From assembly GCF_026342735.1 (NCBI RefSeq), contig NZ_JAPEMM010000001.1, positions 3,100,001-3,164,000 of the forward strand: DNA of 64,000 bases. Direction: 5' to 3'. Below the pieces are notes generated by a model. It ran no database searches. It was not told the DNA's origin and saw only the letters and a list, made by a program, of their open reading frames with translations. The stretch comes from Streptomyces sp. NBC_00193 (lineage in GTDB: Bacteria; Actinomycetota; Actinomycetes; Streptomycetales; Streptomycetaceae). Numbering within the stretch: the first letter of the stretch is position 1; every line of letters starts with the position of its first letter. Both the position numbers and the translations under genes were made by a program. Below, piece after piece: positions 16,708 to 26,284 of the stretch.

Positions 16708-17156
16708 CGCGCCGCTCGCGCGGTGCGGCCCTGGCGGGCCTTACCGGCTTCGCGCCGCTGCGCCGGACTCCGTCCGGCGGTGGCGGGTCGGGGCTGGCGC
16801 CCCTGCCGTCCCGGCGCGGGGTCCGGTGGGCGGGTGCGGCTGGGTCGGCCCTGCGGGGCAAGGTCCCCTACCCACCCTTCCACCGTTCCCCGGGCTCTGC
16901 CCGGACCCGTTGCCGGGTGCGGCGCCGTTCCCGGGGGCCAGCCCCCGGACCCCCGCTCCTCAAACGCCGGAGGGGCTGGGTACATCCAGCCTCGCCGGCG
17001 TTTGAGGCGCGAGGTCTGGGGCGGAGCCCCAGGGGGTCCGGGCGCAGCCCGGGGAACGGTGGAAGGGCGGGTAGGGGACTTTGCCCCGCGCAGCGGTGAG
17101 GGGGGCTGCGGGGACTTGCCTCGCGCAGCGGTGAGGGGGGCCCGGGGCCGGGAGGG
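16708..17156. repeat. Convergent intergenic gap between otsB and otsA holding a long inverted repeat
   Basis: The arm at about 16856-16911 contains CCTTCCACCGTTCCCCGGGC and the arm at about 17035-17098 its near-complement, with few mismatches over some 55 bp. An inner pair, CCTCAAACGCCGGAGGGGCTGG near 16958 and the complementary CCAGCCTCGCCGGCGTTTGAGG near 16988, nests inside. The whole can fold into one large cruciform or transcript hairpin and may end transcription from both sides. GCGCAGCGGTGAGGGGGGC is also directly repeated near 17087 and 17123. Confidence 0.8.
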
Positions 17157-18560
17157 TCAGGGGCGGAGGGCGTCCAGTTGGGACGTGAGCCACTGGGTCG
17201 GGGGGAGGGCCGTGGCGGCCACCGCGAGCCGCTTCGTGCGGTCTGCGCGCTCCGCCGCCGGCATGGAGAGCGCCGCGTGCAACGCCTCCGCCGTGGCCGT
17301 CACGTCGTACGGGTTCACCGTCAGCGCGTCCGCGCGGAGCTCCTCGTACGCCCCCGCCCCGGTGGACAGCACCAGCACGCACCCCGCCTCCGAGACCACC
17401 GGGATCTCCTTCGCGACGAGGTTCATCCCGTCCCGCACGGGATTGACCAGCGCCACGTCCGCCAGCCGGTACGCTGCCAGCGATCGCGCGAAGTCGTCCT
17501 CGACGGAGACGAGCACCGGCTGCCAGTCGGCCGTGCCGAACTCCGTGTTGATCGCCGCCGCCAGCTCCCGCACCGACTCCGTGTACTCCCGGTAGACGGT
17601 CAGGTCCTGCCGGGAGGGGTACGCGGAGGCCAGGTGGACCACCCGCTCCCGCCATTCGGGGTGGGAGACCAGCAGCTCCCGGTACGCCAGCAGGCCCCGC
17701 AGGATGTTCTTCGACAGTTCCGTGCGGTCGACGCGGACGATCGTCTTCAGGTCGCCGACCTCCGCCCGCAGCGCCGCCAGCTTGTCGTCCACCTCCGGCC
17801 GGTGCGCGAGCGCGCGCAGCTCGTCCGCGTCCACGCCGAGGGGGTACGGGGTGACGTGCGTGAACCGGTCCTGGTGCCGCACCCCGCGCTCGGGACCGGC
17901 CGGAACCGGGCCCTGCGTGGCGCCGCTGATGAAGTTGTCCGCCCACTCCTGGGTGTGGAACCCCAGCCGGTCCGCCCCGAGCATCCCCCGGAGCAATTGG
18001 CTCCGGATGTCGTCCGGAAGCATGTTCAGGAAGTCCCGCGAGGCCCACGGCGTGTGCGTGAAGTGGCCGATGCGCAGGTCGGGGCGCAGCTCGCGGAGCA
18101 TCCCGGGGGCGAGGGCCAGGTGGTAGTCCTGGATCAGGACCGCCGCACCCTCGGCCGCCTCCTCGGCGCACGCCGCCGCGAAGGCCTCGTTGTACGCGAC
18201 GTACGAGCCCCAGCGCCGCCGGAACTCCGCGTCGAAGACCGGCTCGCGCGGGATCTCGTACAGGTGGTGGTGGAGGAACCACAGCACGGAGTTCGCGATG
18301 CCGTTGTACGCGCCGTCGTAGACCTCCGGGTCGATCGGCAGCATCCGTACGCCCGGCTCGGACACCCCCCGCCGTACCGCCTCCCGGTCCGCGTCCGACA
18401 GTGCCGCGCAGATCCACAGCGCCCCGGGCTGCTCGGCGAGGGCGGTGGAGAGGCCGGAGACGAGGCCGCCCCCGCCGCGACGGGCACTGAGCGTGCCGTC
18501 CGCGGCGAGGGCGTACGAGAGGGGGCCGCGATTCGCGGCGACGAGCACCTGGGAAGCCAT
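17157..18560 (-). CDS. otsA: Trehalose-6-phosphate synthase OtsA (GT20)
   Basis: This 467-residue GT20 enzyme joins a nucleotide-glucose donor with glucose-6-phosphate. Visible family motifs are VAANRGPLSY, the glycine loop RRGGGGLVSGL, the acceptor-site region WGSYVAYNEAFA, VLIQDYHLALAPGML, FTHTPWASRDFLNMLP, and the donor-binding VALVNPVRDGMNLVAKE with SEAGCVLVLSTGAGAYEEL. Length is normal. Its convergent partner otsB completes trehalose synthesis for osmotic and spore protection. Confidence 0.95.
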   Translation of the reverse strand: MASQVLVAANRGPLSYALAADGTLSARRGGGGLVSGLSTALAEQPGALWICAALSDADREAVRRGVSEPGVRMLPIDPEVYDGAYNGIANSVLWFLHHHLYEIPREPVFDAEFRRRWGSYVAYNEAFAAACAEEAAEGAAVLIQDYHLALAPGMLRELRPDLRIGHFTHTPWASRDFLNMLPDDIRSQLLRGMLGADRLGFHTQEWADNFISGATQGPVPAGPERGVRHQDRFTHVTPYPLGVDADELRALAHRPEVDDKLAALRAEVGDLKTIVRVDRTELSKNILRGLLAYRELLVSHPEWRERVVHLASAYPSRQDLTVYREYTESVRELAAAINTEFGTADWQPVLVSVEDDFARSLAAYRLADVALVNPVRDGMNLVAKEIPVVSEAGCVLVLSTGAGAYEELRADALTVNPYDVTATAEALHAALSMPAAERADRTKRLAVAATALPPTQWLTSQLDALRP

Positions 18561-18596
18561 GCGGCGAACCTAGCCCGCCTCGCCTCCGGTCAAACG

Positions 18597-20477
18597 TCAG
18601 CGCCTGCGCGTCCGCCGGACCGAGAGGAAGACCACACCGCCGAGTGCCGTGAGCGTGGCGGCCGCCGTGCCCATCAGCCACAGCTGCCGACCGTCAGAGC
18701 CGGTGGTGGCCAGGTTCCCGCCCGGGGAGCCCGGCGAGCCCGGGGAGCCAGGGGAGCCCGGCGCGTCGTCCCCCGGGTCCACCGGCAGCGGCCGCGGCTG
18801 CGTGGTGGTGGACGGCATGGGGGAGGGGGAGAAGGGAGGTGTCGCCGAGGCGGAGGTCGACGGCGACGGGGACGGGGAGGCCGAGGTGCTCGGCGACGGC
18901 GAAGGAGACGGGGGGACCGACGCCGAGGTCGACGGCGAAGGGGACGGGTCCGGGGGTGTGATCACCGGCGGGGCCGGTGTGCATGCCGGGTCCTTCGAGC
19001 CGTGCTCGCAGTTCGTGCGGCCGCTCTCCGCGACCACGTGGTTCGTCAGCTTGCCGTCGCCGGTCAGGGGGTCGTTGACCTTCACCTTGTAGGTGATCGT
19101 CGCCGTCTTCCCCTGCGGGACGTCGCCCGTCCAGGACAGCTTCGGCGCCGTGTACGAGGCCGTGCCGACGTCCGCCGTGACCACCCCGTCGAAGGCCGCG
19201 TCGTCCAGCAGCTCCGTCAGGTCGTCCGTCAGCTTCGCGTTCGGGTAGTCCAGGCTGCTGATGTTCTTCGCGGTGATCGTGTACGTCACCGTGTCACCGG
19301 GCGCGACCGACTTCGCGGGCGAGGCCGTCTTCTTCACCTCCAGGTCCGGCACCGGCACGGCCAGCGCGAACTGCGAGATGACGTACGTGTCCCCGCGCGT
19401 GCGGAACGTCAGGTCGGCGGAGGTGGCTCCGGCCGGCAGCGCCGTCGCCGGAACGTCGAAGGACTTCGCGTCGATGCTGAGGTTGTTGACGTGGTGCGGT
19501 TCCAGGGAGCCGTCGGCCGAGCTGGTGAAGAAGTTGTCGGTCGCACCGTTCACGGGGTTGGTGATGTTCGCGCCGTTGACCCGGAACTGGTCGCCCTTGG
19601 TGTTCCAGTCGCCTTCGTACGCCGTCGCGCTGGCCCGGACCGGGCCGTCGCCGGTGCGGTAGAAGCCCTTGACCTTGACCGTGGTGTCGGGGTCGGCCGA
19701 GCGCTGGAGCACGTGGCCGCCGTAGACGTAGACGTTGCGCCGCTCCGGCGCGTGCTCGTTCGGGCCGGGGTACTTGTACACGACCGTCAGGGACCAGCCG
19801 GCGACGCAGCCGCGCCCCTGCGGGGCCCAGATGTTGCCGACGGCGACGGTCACCGGGGAGCCGGTGGCCACGTCGGCGAAGGCGGCGGTGACGTCGGACT
19901 CGCCCGTGTAGTAGTGCGGGCCGCCCGTCTGCGCCGGGTCCTCGACCATGTCGGAGAGGGTCACCGGGCGGGCGGCGCCCGTGCCGACCTTGACGACCGG
20001 GCGGGTGGCCAGCGGCTCCCCGGGGCCGGGGACCACGTCCTCGCCGGAGACGTCGCAGCGCTTGATGACGTTCGAGCCGAGCTTGTAGGTGCCGTTGTTG
20101 CCGCCCCAGAAGAGCCGCGCGTACGCCACCTCCGCGCCCGGGGGCACGGTGAGCCGGGCGCTGCTGGAGGTGCCCGCGGGCGCCGCGAGTGCGGCGGCGT
20201 CCACCGGGCGGGCGACGAAGTCGTTGTTGTTCTTCGTGCCCCCGCCCCGCTGGACCTCGGCGCACTCGGCGGCCTCGGCGGGCGGTGCCTGGGGGCACCC
20301 CATCACCGTGTTGCCGATCGTGACGAAGTCCCCGTAGAGCGCCTCGTCGTACCGCTTCTCGAAGGGGGAGACCACCTCCGCGACGGCCGGCGCGCTCAGG
20401 GAGCCGAACAGCAGCGCCGCGCCCCCGGCCACCGCGAGGGCGGATCCCCATACATGTCTGAAACGTATAAACCCCAT
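18597..20477 (-). CDS. Sortase-anchored (LAxTG) surface protein with DUF11-type repeat
   Basis: This 626-residue secreted protein has an N-terminal signal (FGSLSAPAVAEVV cleavage region) and a long conserved ectodomain with ARLFWGGNNGTYK and GWSLTVVYKYPG. A DUF11-like domain follows (LEVKKTASPAKSVAPGDTVTYTITAKN, about 390-490). The C-terminus has a Pro/Ser/Thr-rich stalk, a collagen-like GSPGSPGSPGSPGG run, the sortase motif LATTG, a transmembrane helix and the basic tail RRTRRR. LAxTG is the class E sortase signal used in Streptomyces. It is probably wall-linked; binding partner unknown. The RBS before the ATG is weak. Confidence 0.85.
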   Translation of the reverse strand: MGFIRFRHVWGSALAVAGGAALLFGSLSAPAVAEVVSPFEKRYDEALYGDFVTIGNTVMGCPQAPPAEAAECAEVQRGGGTKNNNDFVARPVDAAALAAPAGTSSSARLTVPPGAEVAYARLFWGGNNGTYKLGSNVIKRCDVSGEDVVPGPGEPLATRPVVKVGTGAARPVTLSDMVEDPAQTGGPHYYTGESDVTAAFADVATGSPVTVAVGNIWAPQGRGCVAGWSLTVVYKYPGPNEHAPERRNVYVYGGHVLQRSADPDTTVKVKGFYRTGDGPVRASATAYEGDWNTKGDQFRVNGANITNPVNGATDNFFTSSADGSLEPHHVNNLSIDAKSFDVPATALPAGATSADLTFRTRGDTYVISQFALAVPVPDLEVKKTASPAKSVAPGDTVTYTITAKNISSLDYPNAKLTDDLTELLDDAAFDGVVTADVGTASYTAPKLSWTGDVPQGKTATITYKVKVNDPLTGDGKLTNHVVAESGRTNCEHGSKDPACTPAPPVITPPDPSPSPSTSASVPPSPSPSPSTSASPSPSPSTSASATPPFSPSPMPSTTTQPRPLPVDPGDDAPGSPGSPGSPGSPGGNLATTGSDGRQLWLMGTAAATLTALGGVVFLSVRRTRRR

Positions 20478-20514
20478 GGAGGGGAAATTAGCCCGATAGG
20501 GAATGAATCGGGCG

Positions 20515-21540
20515 TTACGCCACGCGACGGTGCGCGTACTCCTCGATGTCCCGCATCGGCGGCCGCTCCTCGGTGTCCACGGCGTAGGTGTGCGGTACGA
20601 ACCCCTCCGGGCCGCGCTCGAACTGCGTCAGCTCGGGGCGTACGAGGTGCCCGCGCGAGAGCCGCACCTGTGCCGTGCGGTAGATCGCGGCGGCCATCCG
20701 GCCCAGGGCCTGGCCGTCCTGGTGCCGGTGCAGCCGTACGCCCACGTCCACCTGGGCCAGCGCGTCCAGCCCGGCCGTGTGCAGGGCGTCCACCAGCAGG
20801 CCCAGCTCGACCCCGTAGCCGACGGGGAACGGCAGCCGCTCCAGCAGCTCGCGCCGCACGGCGTACTCGCCGCCGAGCGGCTGGACGAAGCCGGCCAGCT
20901 GCGGCCAGTGGAGGTTGAGCAGGGGCCGGGCCACCAGCTCGGTGACCCGGCCGCCCTGGCCGTGGGCCCTGGCGCCGAACTCGTCGCCCAGGGGCCGGTC
21001 GTACATCGCCTTGACGAACCGCACGCCCGGATCGGTCAGCAGCGGGCCGACGATCCCCGAGACGAAGGTGGCCGAGAAATCGCGCAGGTCCGCGTCCACG
21101 AAGCAGACGATGTCACCGGTGGTGGCCAGCAGGGAGCGCCACAGCACCTCGCCCTTTCCGGGCACCGCCGGTATCCGCGGCAGGACCTCGTCGCGGTGCA
21201 CCACCCGGGCCCCGGCCTTGGCCGCGACCTCCGCGGTGCGGTCCGTGGAGCCCGAGTCGATCACGACGAGTTCGTCGACCAGGGGCACCGGCAGGCCCTC
21301 GATCAGATCGCGCCGGATCACCTCGACGATCTGGCCGACCGTCGCCTCCTCGTTCAGCGCCGGCAACACCACGCTCACCGTGGTCCCCGCTGCCCGCTTG
21401 GCGGAAAGCAGCTGGCCGAGCGGTCGGTCGGCGGCGGACCAGGAGCGGTCTGCCAACCAGCGCTCCACCTCTTCCAGCACCTTCAGCACTCCCTGGTTCT
21501 TCACTGGTCGTTCACTGGTTTGGACCGAAATGTGATCCAT
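20515..21540 (-). CDS. gpgS: Glucosyl-3-phosphoglycerate synthase (GpgS-like, GT81)
   Basis: This 341-residue GT-A glycosyltransferase matches the GpgS/MpgS family: SVVLPALNEEATVGQIVEVI, LVVIDSGSTDRTAEVA, GKGEVLWRSL, the metal-binding DAD in VCFVDADLRDFSATFV, and GGEYAVRRELLERLPFP. It transfers glucose from a nucleotide sugar to 3-phosphoglycerate, the first step to glucosylglycerate. This compatible solute is made under salt stress or nitrogen limitation. The closeness to otsA/otsB groups two solute pathways; no GpgP phosphatase is seen nearby. A GTG about 12 codons downstream (KNQGVLKV) is an alternative start. Confidence 0.85.
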   Translation of the reverse strand: MDHISVQTSERPVKNQGVLKVLEEVERWLADRSWSAADRPLGQLLSAKRAAGTTVSVVLPALNEEATVGQIVEVIRRDLIEGLPVPLVDELVVIDSGSTDRTAEVAAKAGARVVHRDEVLPRIPAVPGKGEVLWRSLLATTGDIVCFVDADLRDFSATFVSGIVGPLLTDPGVRFVKAMYDRPLGDEFGARAHGQGGRVTELVARPLLNLHWPQLAGFVQPLGGEYAVRRELLERLPFPVGYGVELGLLVDALHTAGLDALAQVDVGVRLHRHQDGQALGRMAAAIYRTAQVRLSRGHLVRPELTQFERGPEGFVPHTYAVDTEERPPMRDIEEYAHRRVA

Positions 21541-21678
21541 CTCGCGGTTCGGACGGCTGTCTCAACCACCCGGGCCTTCGGTTACAGTCTTGAACAACGC
21601 GATGGTCCACCGCATGCCGGGGGGCCCGCGTACAAACGCACCGGCGCGCCACAGAGCGCGTGTGCCGGTGCCATACCG

Positions 21679-21802
21679 CTCATCCAGAGGGGCAGAGGGA
21701 CACGGCCCGTTGAAGCCCCGGCAACCCTCCAGTCGGTTCTCGCGATCGCGCATTCCAGCGCCGCCAGCGAGGTCCCCGGCTAGGGAAGGTGCCAATTCCG
21801 TC
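21679..21802 (+). ncRNA. SAM-I (S-box) riboswitch
   Basis: The conserved S-box landmarks occur in order: CTCATCCAGAGGGGCAGAGGG at the 5' side, the K-turn/core GGCCCGTTGAAGCCCCGGCAACC (21704-21726), and the 3' core GGTGCCAATTCC (21788-21799). Next come a small hairpin ATGGCG-AAGTG-CGCCAT at about 21804-21820 and GATGAGGAGAAAGGG holding the ribosome site. TCTCAT at 21801 can pair with ATGAGGA, which suggests control of translation. It controls the downstream threonine-synthase-like gene, tying that gene to methionine/SAM status. Confidence 0.9.
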
Positions 21803-21852
21803 TCATGGCGAAGTGCGCCATGGGGAAGATGAGGAGAAAGGGCCTCGCCATC

Positions 21853-23181
21853 ATGGCTGCACAGTCTGTCGCAACCTCTGCCGAAACCGTTGAAAGCACT
21901 ACTGCCGTTGAATCTGGCACCGTCGGCACCTCTGTCGATCTCGGTCCCGCCACCGGCCTTTCCTGTCGTGAGTGCGGTACCCGCTTCGAGCTCGGCCCGA
22001 TCTTCGCCTGCGCCGAGTGCTTCGGACCGCTCGAAGTCGCCTACGAGCTGCCCCTGGGCGACCCGGAAGCCCTGCGCGCCGCCATCGAGGCCGGCCCGAA
22101 CAACATCTGGCGCTACGCGCCGCTGCTGCCCGTCCCGGCGGACGTGGCCTCCAAGCCGAGCCTGAACCCCGGCTTCACCAAGCTCGTGGACGCGGCCAAC
22201 CTGGCCAAGGAGTTCGGCGTCACCGGCAAGCTGTACGTCAAGGACGACTCCGGCAACCCGACGCACTCCTTCAAGGACCGCGTCGTGGCCATCGCCGTCG
22301 AGGCCGCCCGCGCCTTCGGCTTCACCACCCTCTCCTGCTCCTCCACCGGCAACCTGGCCGGCGCCGTCGGCGCCGCGGCCGCCCGCGCCGGCTTCCGCTC
22401 CTGCGTGTTCATCCCGCACGACCTGGAGCAGGGCAAGGTCGTCATGGCCGGTGTCTACGGTGGCGACCTGGTCGGCATCGAGGGCAACTACGACGACGTC
22501 AACCGCTTCTGCTCCGAGCTCATCGGCGACCCGCTGGGCGAGGGCTGGGGCTTCGTCAACGTCAACCTGCGCCCGTACTACGGCGAGGGCTCCAAGACCC
22601 TGGCGTACGAGATCTGCGAGCAGCTCGGCTGGCAGCTGCCCGACCAGATCGTCATCCCGATCGCGTCCGGCTCGCAGCTCACGAAGATCGACAAGGGTCT
22701 GCAGGAGCTGATCAAGCTCGGCCTCGTCGAGGACAAGCCGTACAAGATCTTCGGCGCCCAGGCCGAGGGCTGCTCGCCCGTCTCGACCGCCTTCAAGGCC
22801 GGTCACGAGGTGGTCCGCCCGCAGAAGCCGAACACCATCGCCAAGTCGCTGGCCATCGGCAACCCGGCGGACGGCCCGTACGTCCTGGACATCGCGCGCC
22901 GCACCGGCGGCTTCGTCGAGGACGTCAACGACGAGCAGGTCGTCGAGGCCATCAAGATCCTCGCCCAGACCGAGGGCATCTTCGCCGAGACCGCGGGCGG
23001 CGTGACCGTCGGCGTGACGAAGAAGCTCATCGAGGACGGGCACCTCGACCCCACGCTGACCACCGTGATCCTGAACACCGGTGACGGCCTCAAGACCCTG
23101 GAGGCGGTGGCCGAAGGTGGTGGCCAGACCGCCACCATCCGCCCCAGCCTGGACGCGTTCCGCGCCGCCAACCTGGCCTGA
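21853..23181 (+). CDS. thrC: Threonine-synthase-family PLP enzyme, probably phosphohomoserine-dependent homocysteine synthase
   Basis: This 442-residue fold-II PLP enzyme has an N-terminal zinc-ribbon-like part with Cys38, Cys41, Cys53 and Cys56, the PLP lysine Lys141 in NPTHSFKDRV, SSTGNLAGAVGAAAA and the glycine loop IASGSQLTKIDKG. By family it acts on O-phosphohomoserine. Three facts argue against a housekeeping threonine synthase: a SAM riboswitch upstream, a sulfur-carrier gene 35 bp downstream, and no hom or thrB nearby. I recall a report of a Streptomyces route (MetM with carrier MetO) of this kind but could not verify it. The ATG at 21853 follows GGAGAAAGGG. Confidence 0.88.
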   Translation: MAAQSVATSAETVESTTAVESGTVGTSVDLGPATGLSCRECGTRFELGPIFACAECFGPLEVAYELPLGDPEALRAAIEAGPNNIWRYAPLLPVPADVASKPSLNPGFTKLVDAANLAKEFGVTGKLYVKDDSGNPTHSFKDRVVAIAVEAARAFGFTTLSCSSTGNLAGAVGAAAARAGFRSCVFIPHDLEQGKVVMAGVYGGDLVGIEGNYDDVNRFCSELIGDPLGEGWGFVNVNLRPYYGEGSKTLAYEICEQLGWQLPDQIVIPIASGSQLTKIDKGLQELIKLGLVEDKPYKIFGAQAEGCSPVSTAFKAGHEVVRPQKPNTIAKSLAIGNPADGPYVLDIARRTGGFVEDVNDEQVVEAIKILAQTEGIFAETAGGVTVGVTKKLIEDGHLDPTLTTVILNTGDGLKTLEAVAEGGGQTATIRPSLDAFRAANLA

Positions 23182-23216
23182 TTTCCCTCCCTGCACACCG
23201 GAAAGGCAGTAGCGCC

Positions 23217-23495
23217 ATGAGCGTCAACGTCCGCATCCCCACCATCCTGCGCACCTACACCGGCGGCCAGGCCGAGGTCTCCGCCGAGGGCGCGACCCTC
23301 GAAGAGGTCATCCAGTCCCTGGAGGCCAGCCACCCCGGCATCGCCGCGCGCGTCCTGGACGACCAGGGCAAGCTGCGCCGCTTCGTCAACGTCTACGTGA
23401 ACGACGACGACGTGCGCTTCGAGGGCGGGCTGCAGACGTCCACTCCGGACGGCGCCGGCGTTTCGATCATCCCCGCCGTCGCGGGCGGCTGCTGA
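23217..23495 (+). CDS. ThiS/MoaD/CysO-like sulfur-carrier protein with Gly-Gly-Cys terminus
   Basis: This 92-residue beta-grasp protein shows VNVRIPTILRTYTGGQAEV, TLEEVIQSLEASHPGIAARV, FVNVYVNDDDVRF and IIPAVAGGC. Sulfur carriers of this class form a C-terminal thiocarboxylate on the last glycine of a GG tail. Here a Cys follows the GG, so the protein must be trimmed first (as JAMM proteases do for similar carriers) or already represents a carrier-Cys form. It lies 35 bp after the threonine-synthase-like gene and under the same SAM riboswitch, so it probably donates sulfur to that enzyme. Confidence 0.9.
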   Translation: MSVNVRIPTILRTYTGGQAEVSAEGATLEEVIQSLEASHPGIAARVLDDQGKLRRFVNVYVNDDDVRFEGGLQTSTPDGAGVSIIPAVAGGC

Positions 23496-23571
23496 GCCTT
23501 CGCGGCACTTCGTCGGCCCTCGTGAGCCTTCGGGGGACTTCGTAGGCCTTCGTGAGACCTCGTAGAAACTG
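23496..23571. repeat. Short degenerate CCTTCGTGAG/CTTCGTAGG repeats
   Basis: Imperfect units of CCTTCGTGAG plus ACTTCGTAGG repeat about three times between the sulfur-carrier stop and the terminator at 23572. No gene or clear function is seen. Confidence 0.5.
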
Positions 23572-23607
23572 AATTGCCCCCTCCGTTACTAAACGGAGGG
23601 GGCAATT
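23572..23607 (+). terminator. Intrinsic terminator of the SAM-riboswitch operon
   Basis: AATTGCCCCCTCCGTT and AACGGAGGGGGCAATT are perfect 16-bp complements around a 4-base loop, giving a very stable hairpin. Confidence 0.95.
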
Positions 23608-23687
23608 CTGCTTGGTTGGGCGCGGTAGAGTTGGGGAAGTCCCCTCCGCTGTTCTTGCCCGCCGCATATGAGCGGGTCGTGTGAGGG

Positions 23688-23940
23688 TTGACATTGAGTC
23701 AACATGCAAGTGCGCTATGGGTCGTTGGCGGCGTTTGTCCGGCCCGAGTTGCCCTGGAATATTCCTGGTTTTCACCCTATTTCAATCTTTTGGCATGTCC
23801 AGAATTCTCGTCGGAATGACCTGTTGCAGACAGCAGCGGTGCGGATACATTCAGCCCCGGTCGAGGCGTTCCGGCGCAAGTTCTGACCCGGGACCGCGAA
23901 GTGCGGTCCTGCGCAAGGGCCAGTAATAGGGGAGTTAGGC
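23688..23940 (+). promoter_or_regulatory. Promoter and long leader of the cold-shock gene
   Basis: TTGACATTGAGTCAA at 23688-23702 combines a consensus -35 hexamer with a perfect TTGAC/GTCAA inverted repeat. About 230 bases of unusually AT-rich sequence follow before the cold-shock ATG, with an RBS GGGGAG. Long structured leaders are typical of csp mRNAs. A short open frame in the stretch looks non-coding. Confidence 0.45.
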
Positions 23941-24147
23941 ATGGCTCAGGGCACCGTCAAGTGGTTCAACGCGGAGAAGGGCTACGGCTTCATCGCGGTC
24001 GACGGTGGTGCGGATGTGTTCGTCCACTACAGCGCCATCCAGATGGACGGGTACCGCACCCTTGAAGAGGGTCAGCGGGTCGAGTTCGAGATCTCGCAGG
24101 GCCAGAAGGGTCCGCAGGCGGACATGGTCAAGCTCGCCGCCGGCTAG
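23941..24147 (+). CDS. Cold-shock domain protein (CspA family)
   Basis: This 68-residue OB-fold protein has both RNA-binding motifs: KGYGFI (RNP1) in [17 protein letters not shown], and DVFVHYSAI (RNP2). The tail [19 protein letters not shown] is standard. It acts as an RNA chaperone that melts secondary structure, important in a high-GC transcriptome. It is a single gene with its own promoter and a hairpin terminator at 24222-24263. It resembles the ScoF-type proteins of Streptomyces. Confidence 0.97.
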   Translation: MAQGTVKWFNAEKGYGFIAVDGGADVFVHYSAIQMDGYRTLEEGQRVEFEISQGQKGPQADMVKLAAG

Positions 24148-24221
24148 TCCGACCGCGATCGACCACCGACACGTACGGGGCCGCGCACAGCGGCCGCGCA
24201 CGACGGCACAACGGCATATGT

Positions 24222-24263
24222 ACGAGGGGCCCACATCCTGGACACGGGATGCGGGCCCCTCGT
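24222..24263 (+). terminator. Hairpin terminator of the cold-shock gene
   Basis: ACGAGGGGCCC pairs with GGGCCCCTCGT, and inside it ATCC pairs with GGAT. It lies about 75 bp downstream of the stop. Confidence 0.85.
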
Positions 24264-24323
24264 GCGTGGCGGCTCCGGCGGCCTTGCGGCGTCTGGGTGT
24301 TCATCCCGGGTTACCCGAAGCCG

Positions 24324-24350
24324 CTTGCACTCGGGGGGGTCGAGTGCTAA
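24324..24350. promoter_or_regulatory. CIRCE element 1 (HrcA operator)
   Basis: CTTGCACTC-N9-GAGTGCTAA matches the CIRCE consensus TTAGCACTC-N9-GAGTGCTAA except in the first bases of the left arm. Confidence 0.85.
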
Positions 24351-24359
24351 TCATTGGCG

Positions 24360-24386
24360 TTAGCACTCTCCGGGTGAGAGTGCTAC
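24360..24386. promoter_or_regulatory. CIRCE element 2 (HrcA operator)
   Basis: TTAGCACTC-N9-GAGTGCTAC matches CIRCE with one change in the last base. It is 9 bp from element 1 and 129 bp upstream of groEL, so HrcA repression is expected to be released on heat shock. Confidence 0.93.
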
Positions 24387-24389
24387 TAA

Positions 24390-26138
<1,749 letters not shown>

Positions 26139-26186
26139 TCCACCCCCGGGCTCCGGCCCGTAGGTAGATCGGCTGTTCTTCACGTA

Positions 26187-26230
26187 CCGAGGGCGGCATC
26201 CCTTCCTGACGGAGGGGGTGCCGCCCTCGG
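26187..26230 (+). terminator. Terminator of groEL2
   Basis: CCGAGGGCGGCA pairs exactly with TGCCGCCCTCGG around a 20-base loop that itself contains a short stem (TCC/GGA). It begins 49 bp after the groEL stop. Confidence 0.88.
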
Positions 26231-26284
26231 GCGTTTCCGGTGGGCCCTGGGGTGGGTGGTGGTTGGGGTCAGCGGTCCTTGGGG

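Noticed and set aside
17178..20918. A 1246-codon open frame on the plus strand antisense to otsA and the surface protein
   Set aside because: It is a GC-bias shadow: Arg/Asp/Val/Gly-rich with no domain, and both opposite genes have clear families.
23681..23926. An 81-codon open frame upstream of the cold-shock gene
   Set aside because: No RBS or conservation signal; it fits an untranslated leader with a promoter-like TTGACA at its start.
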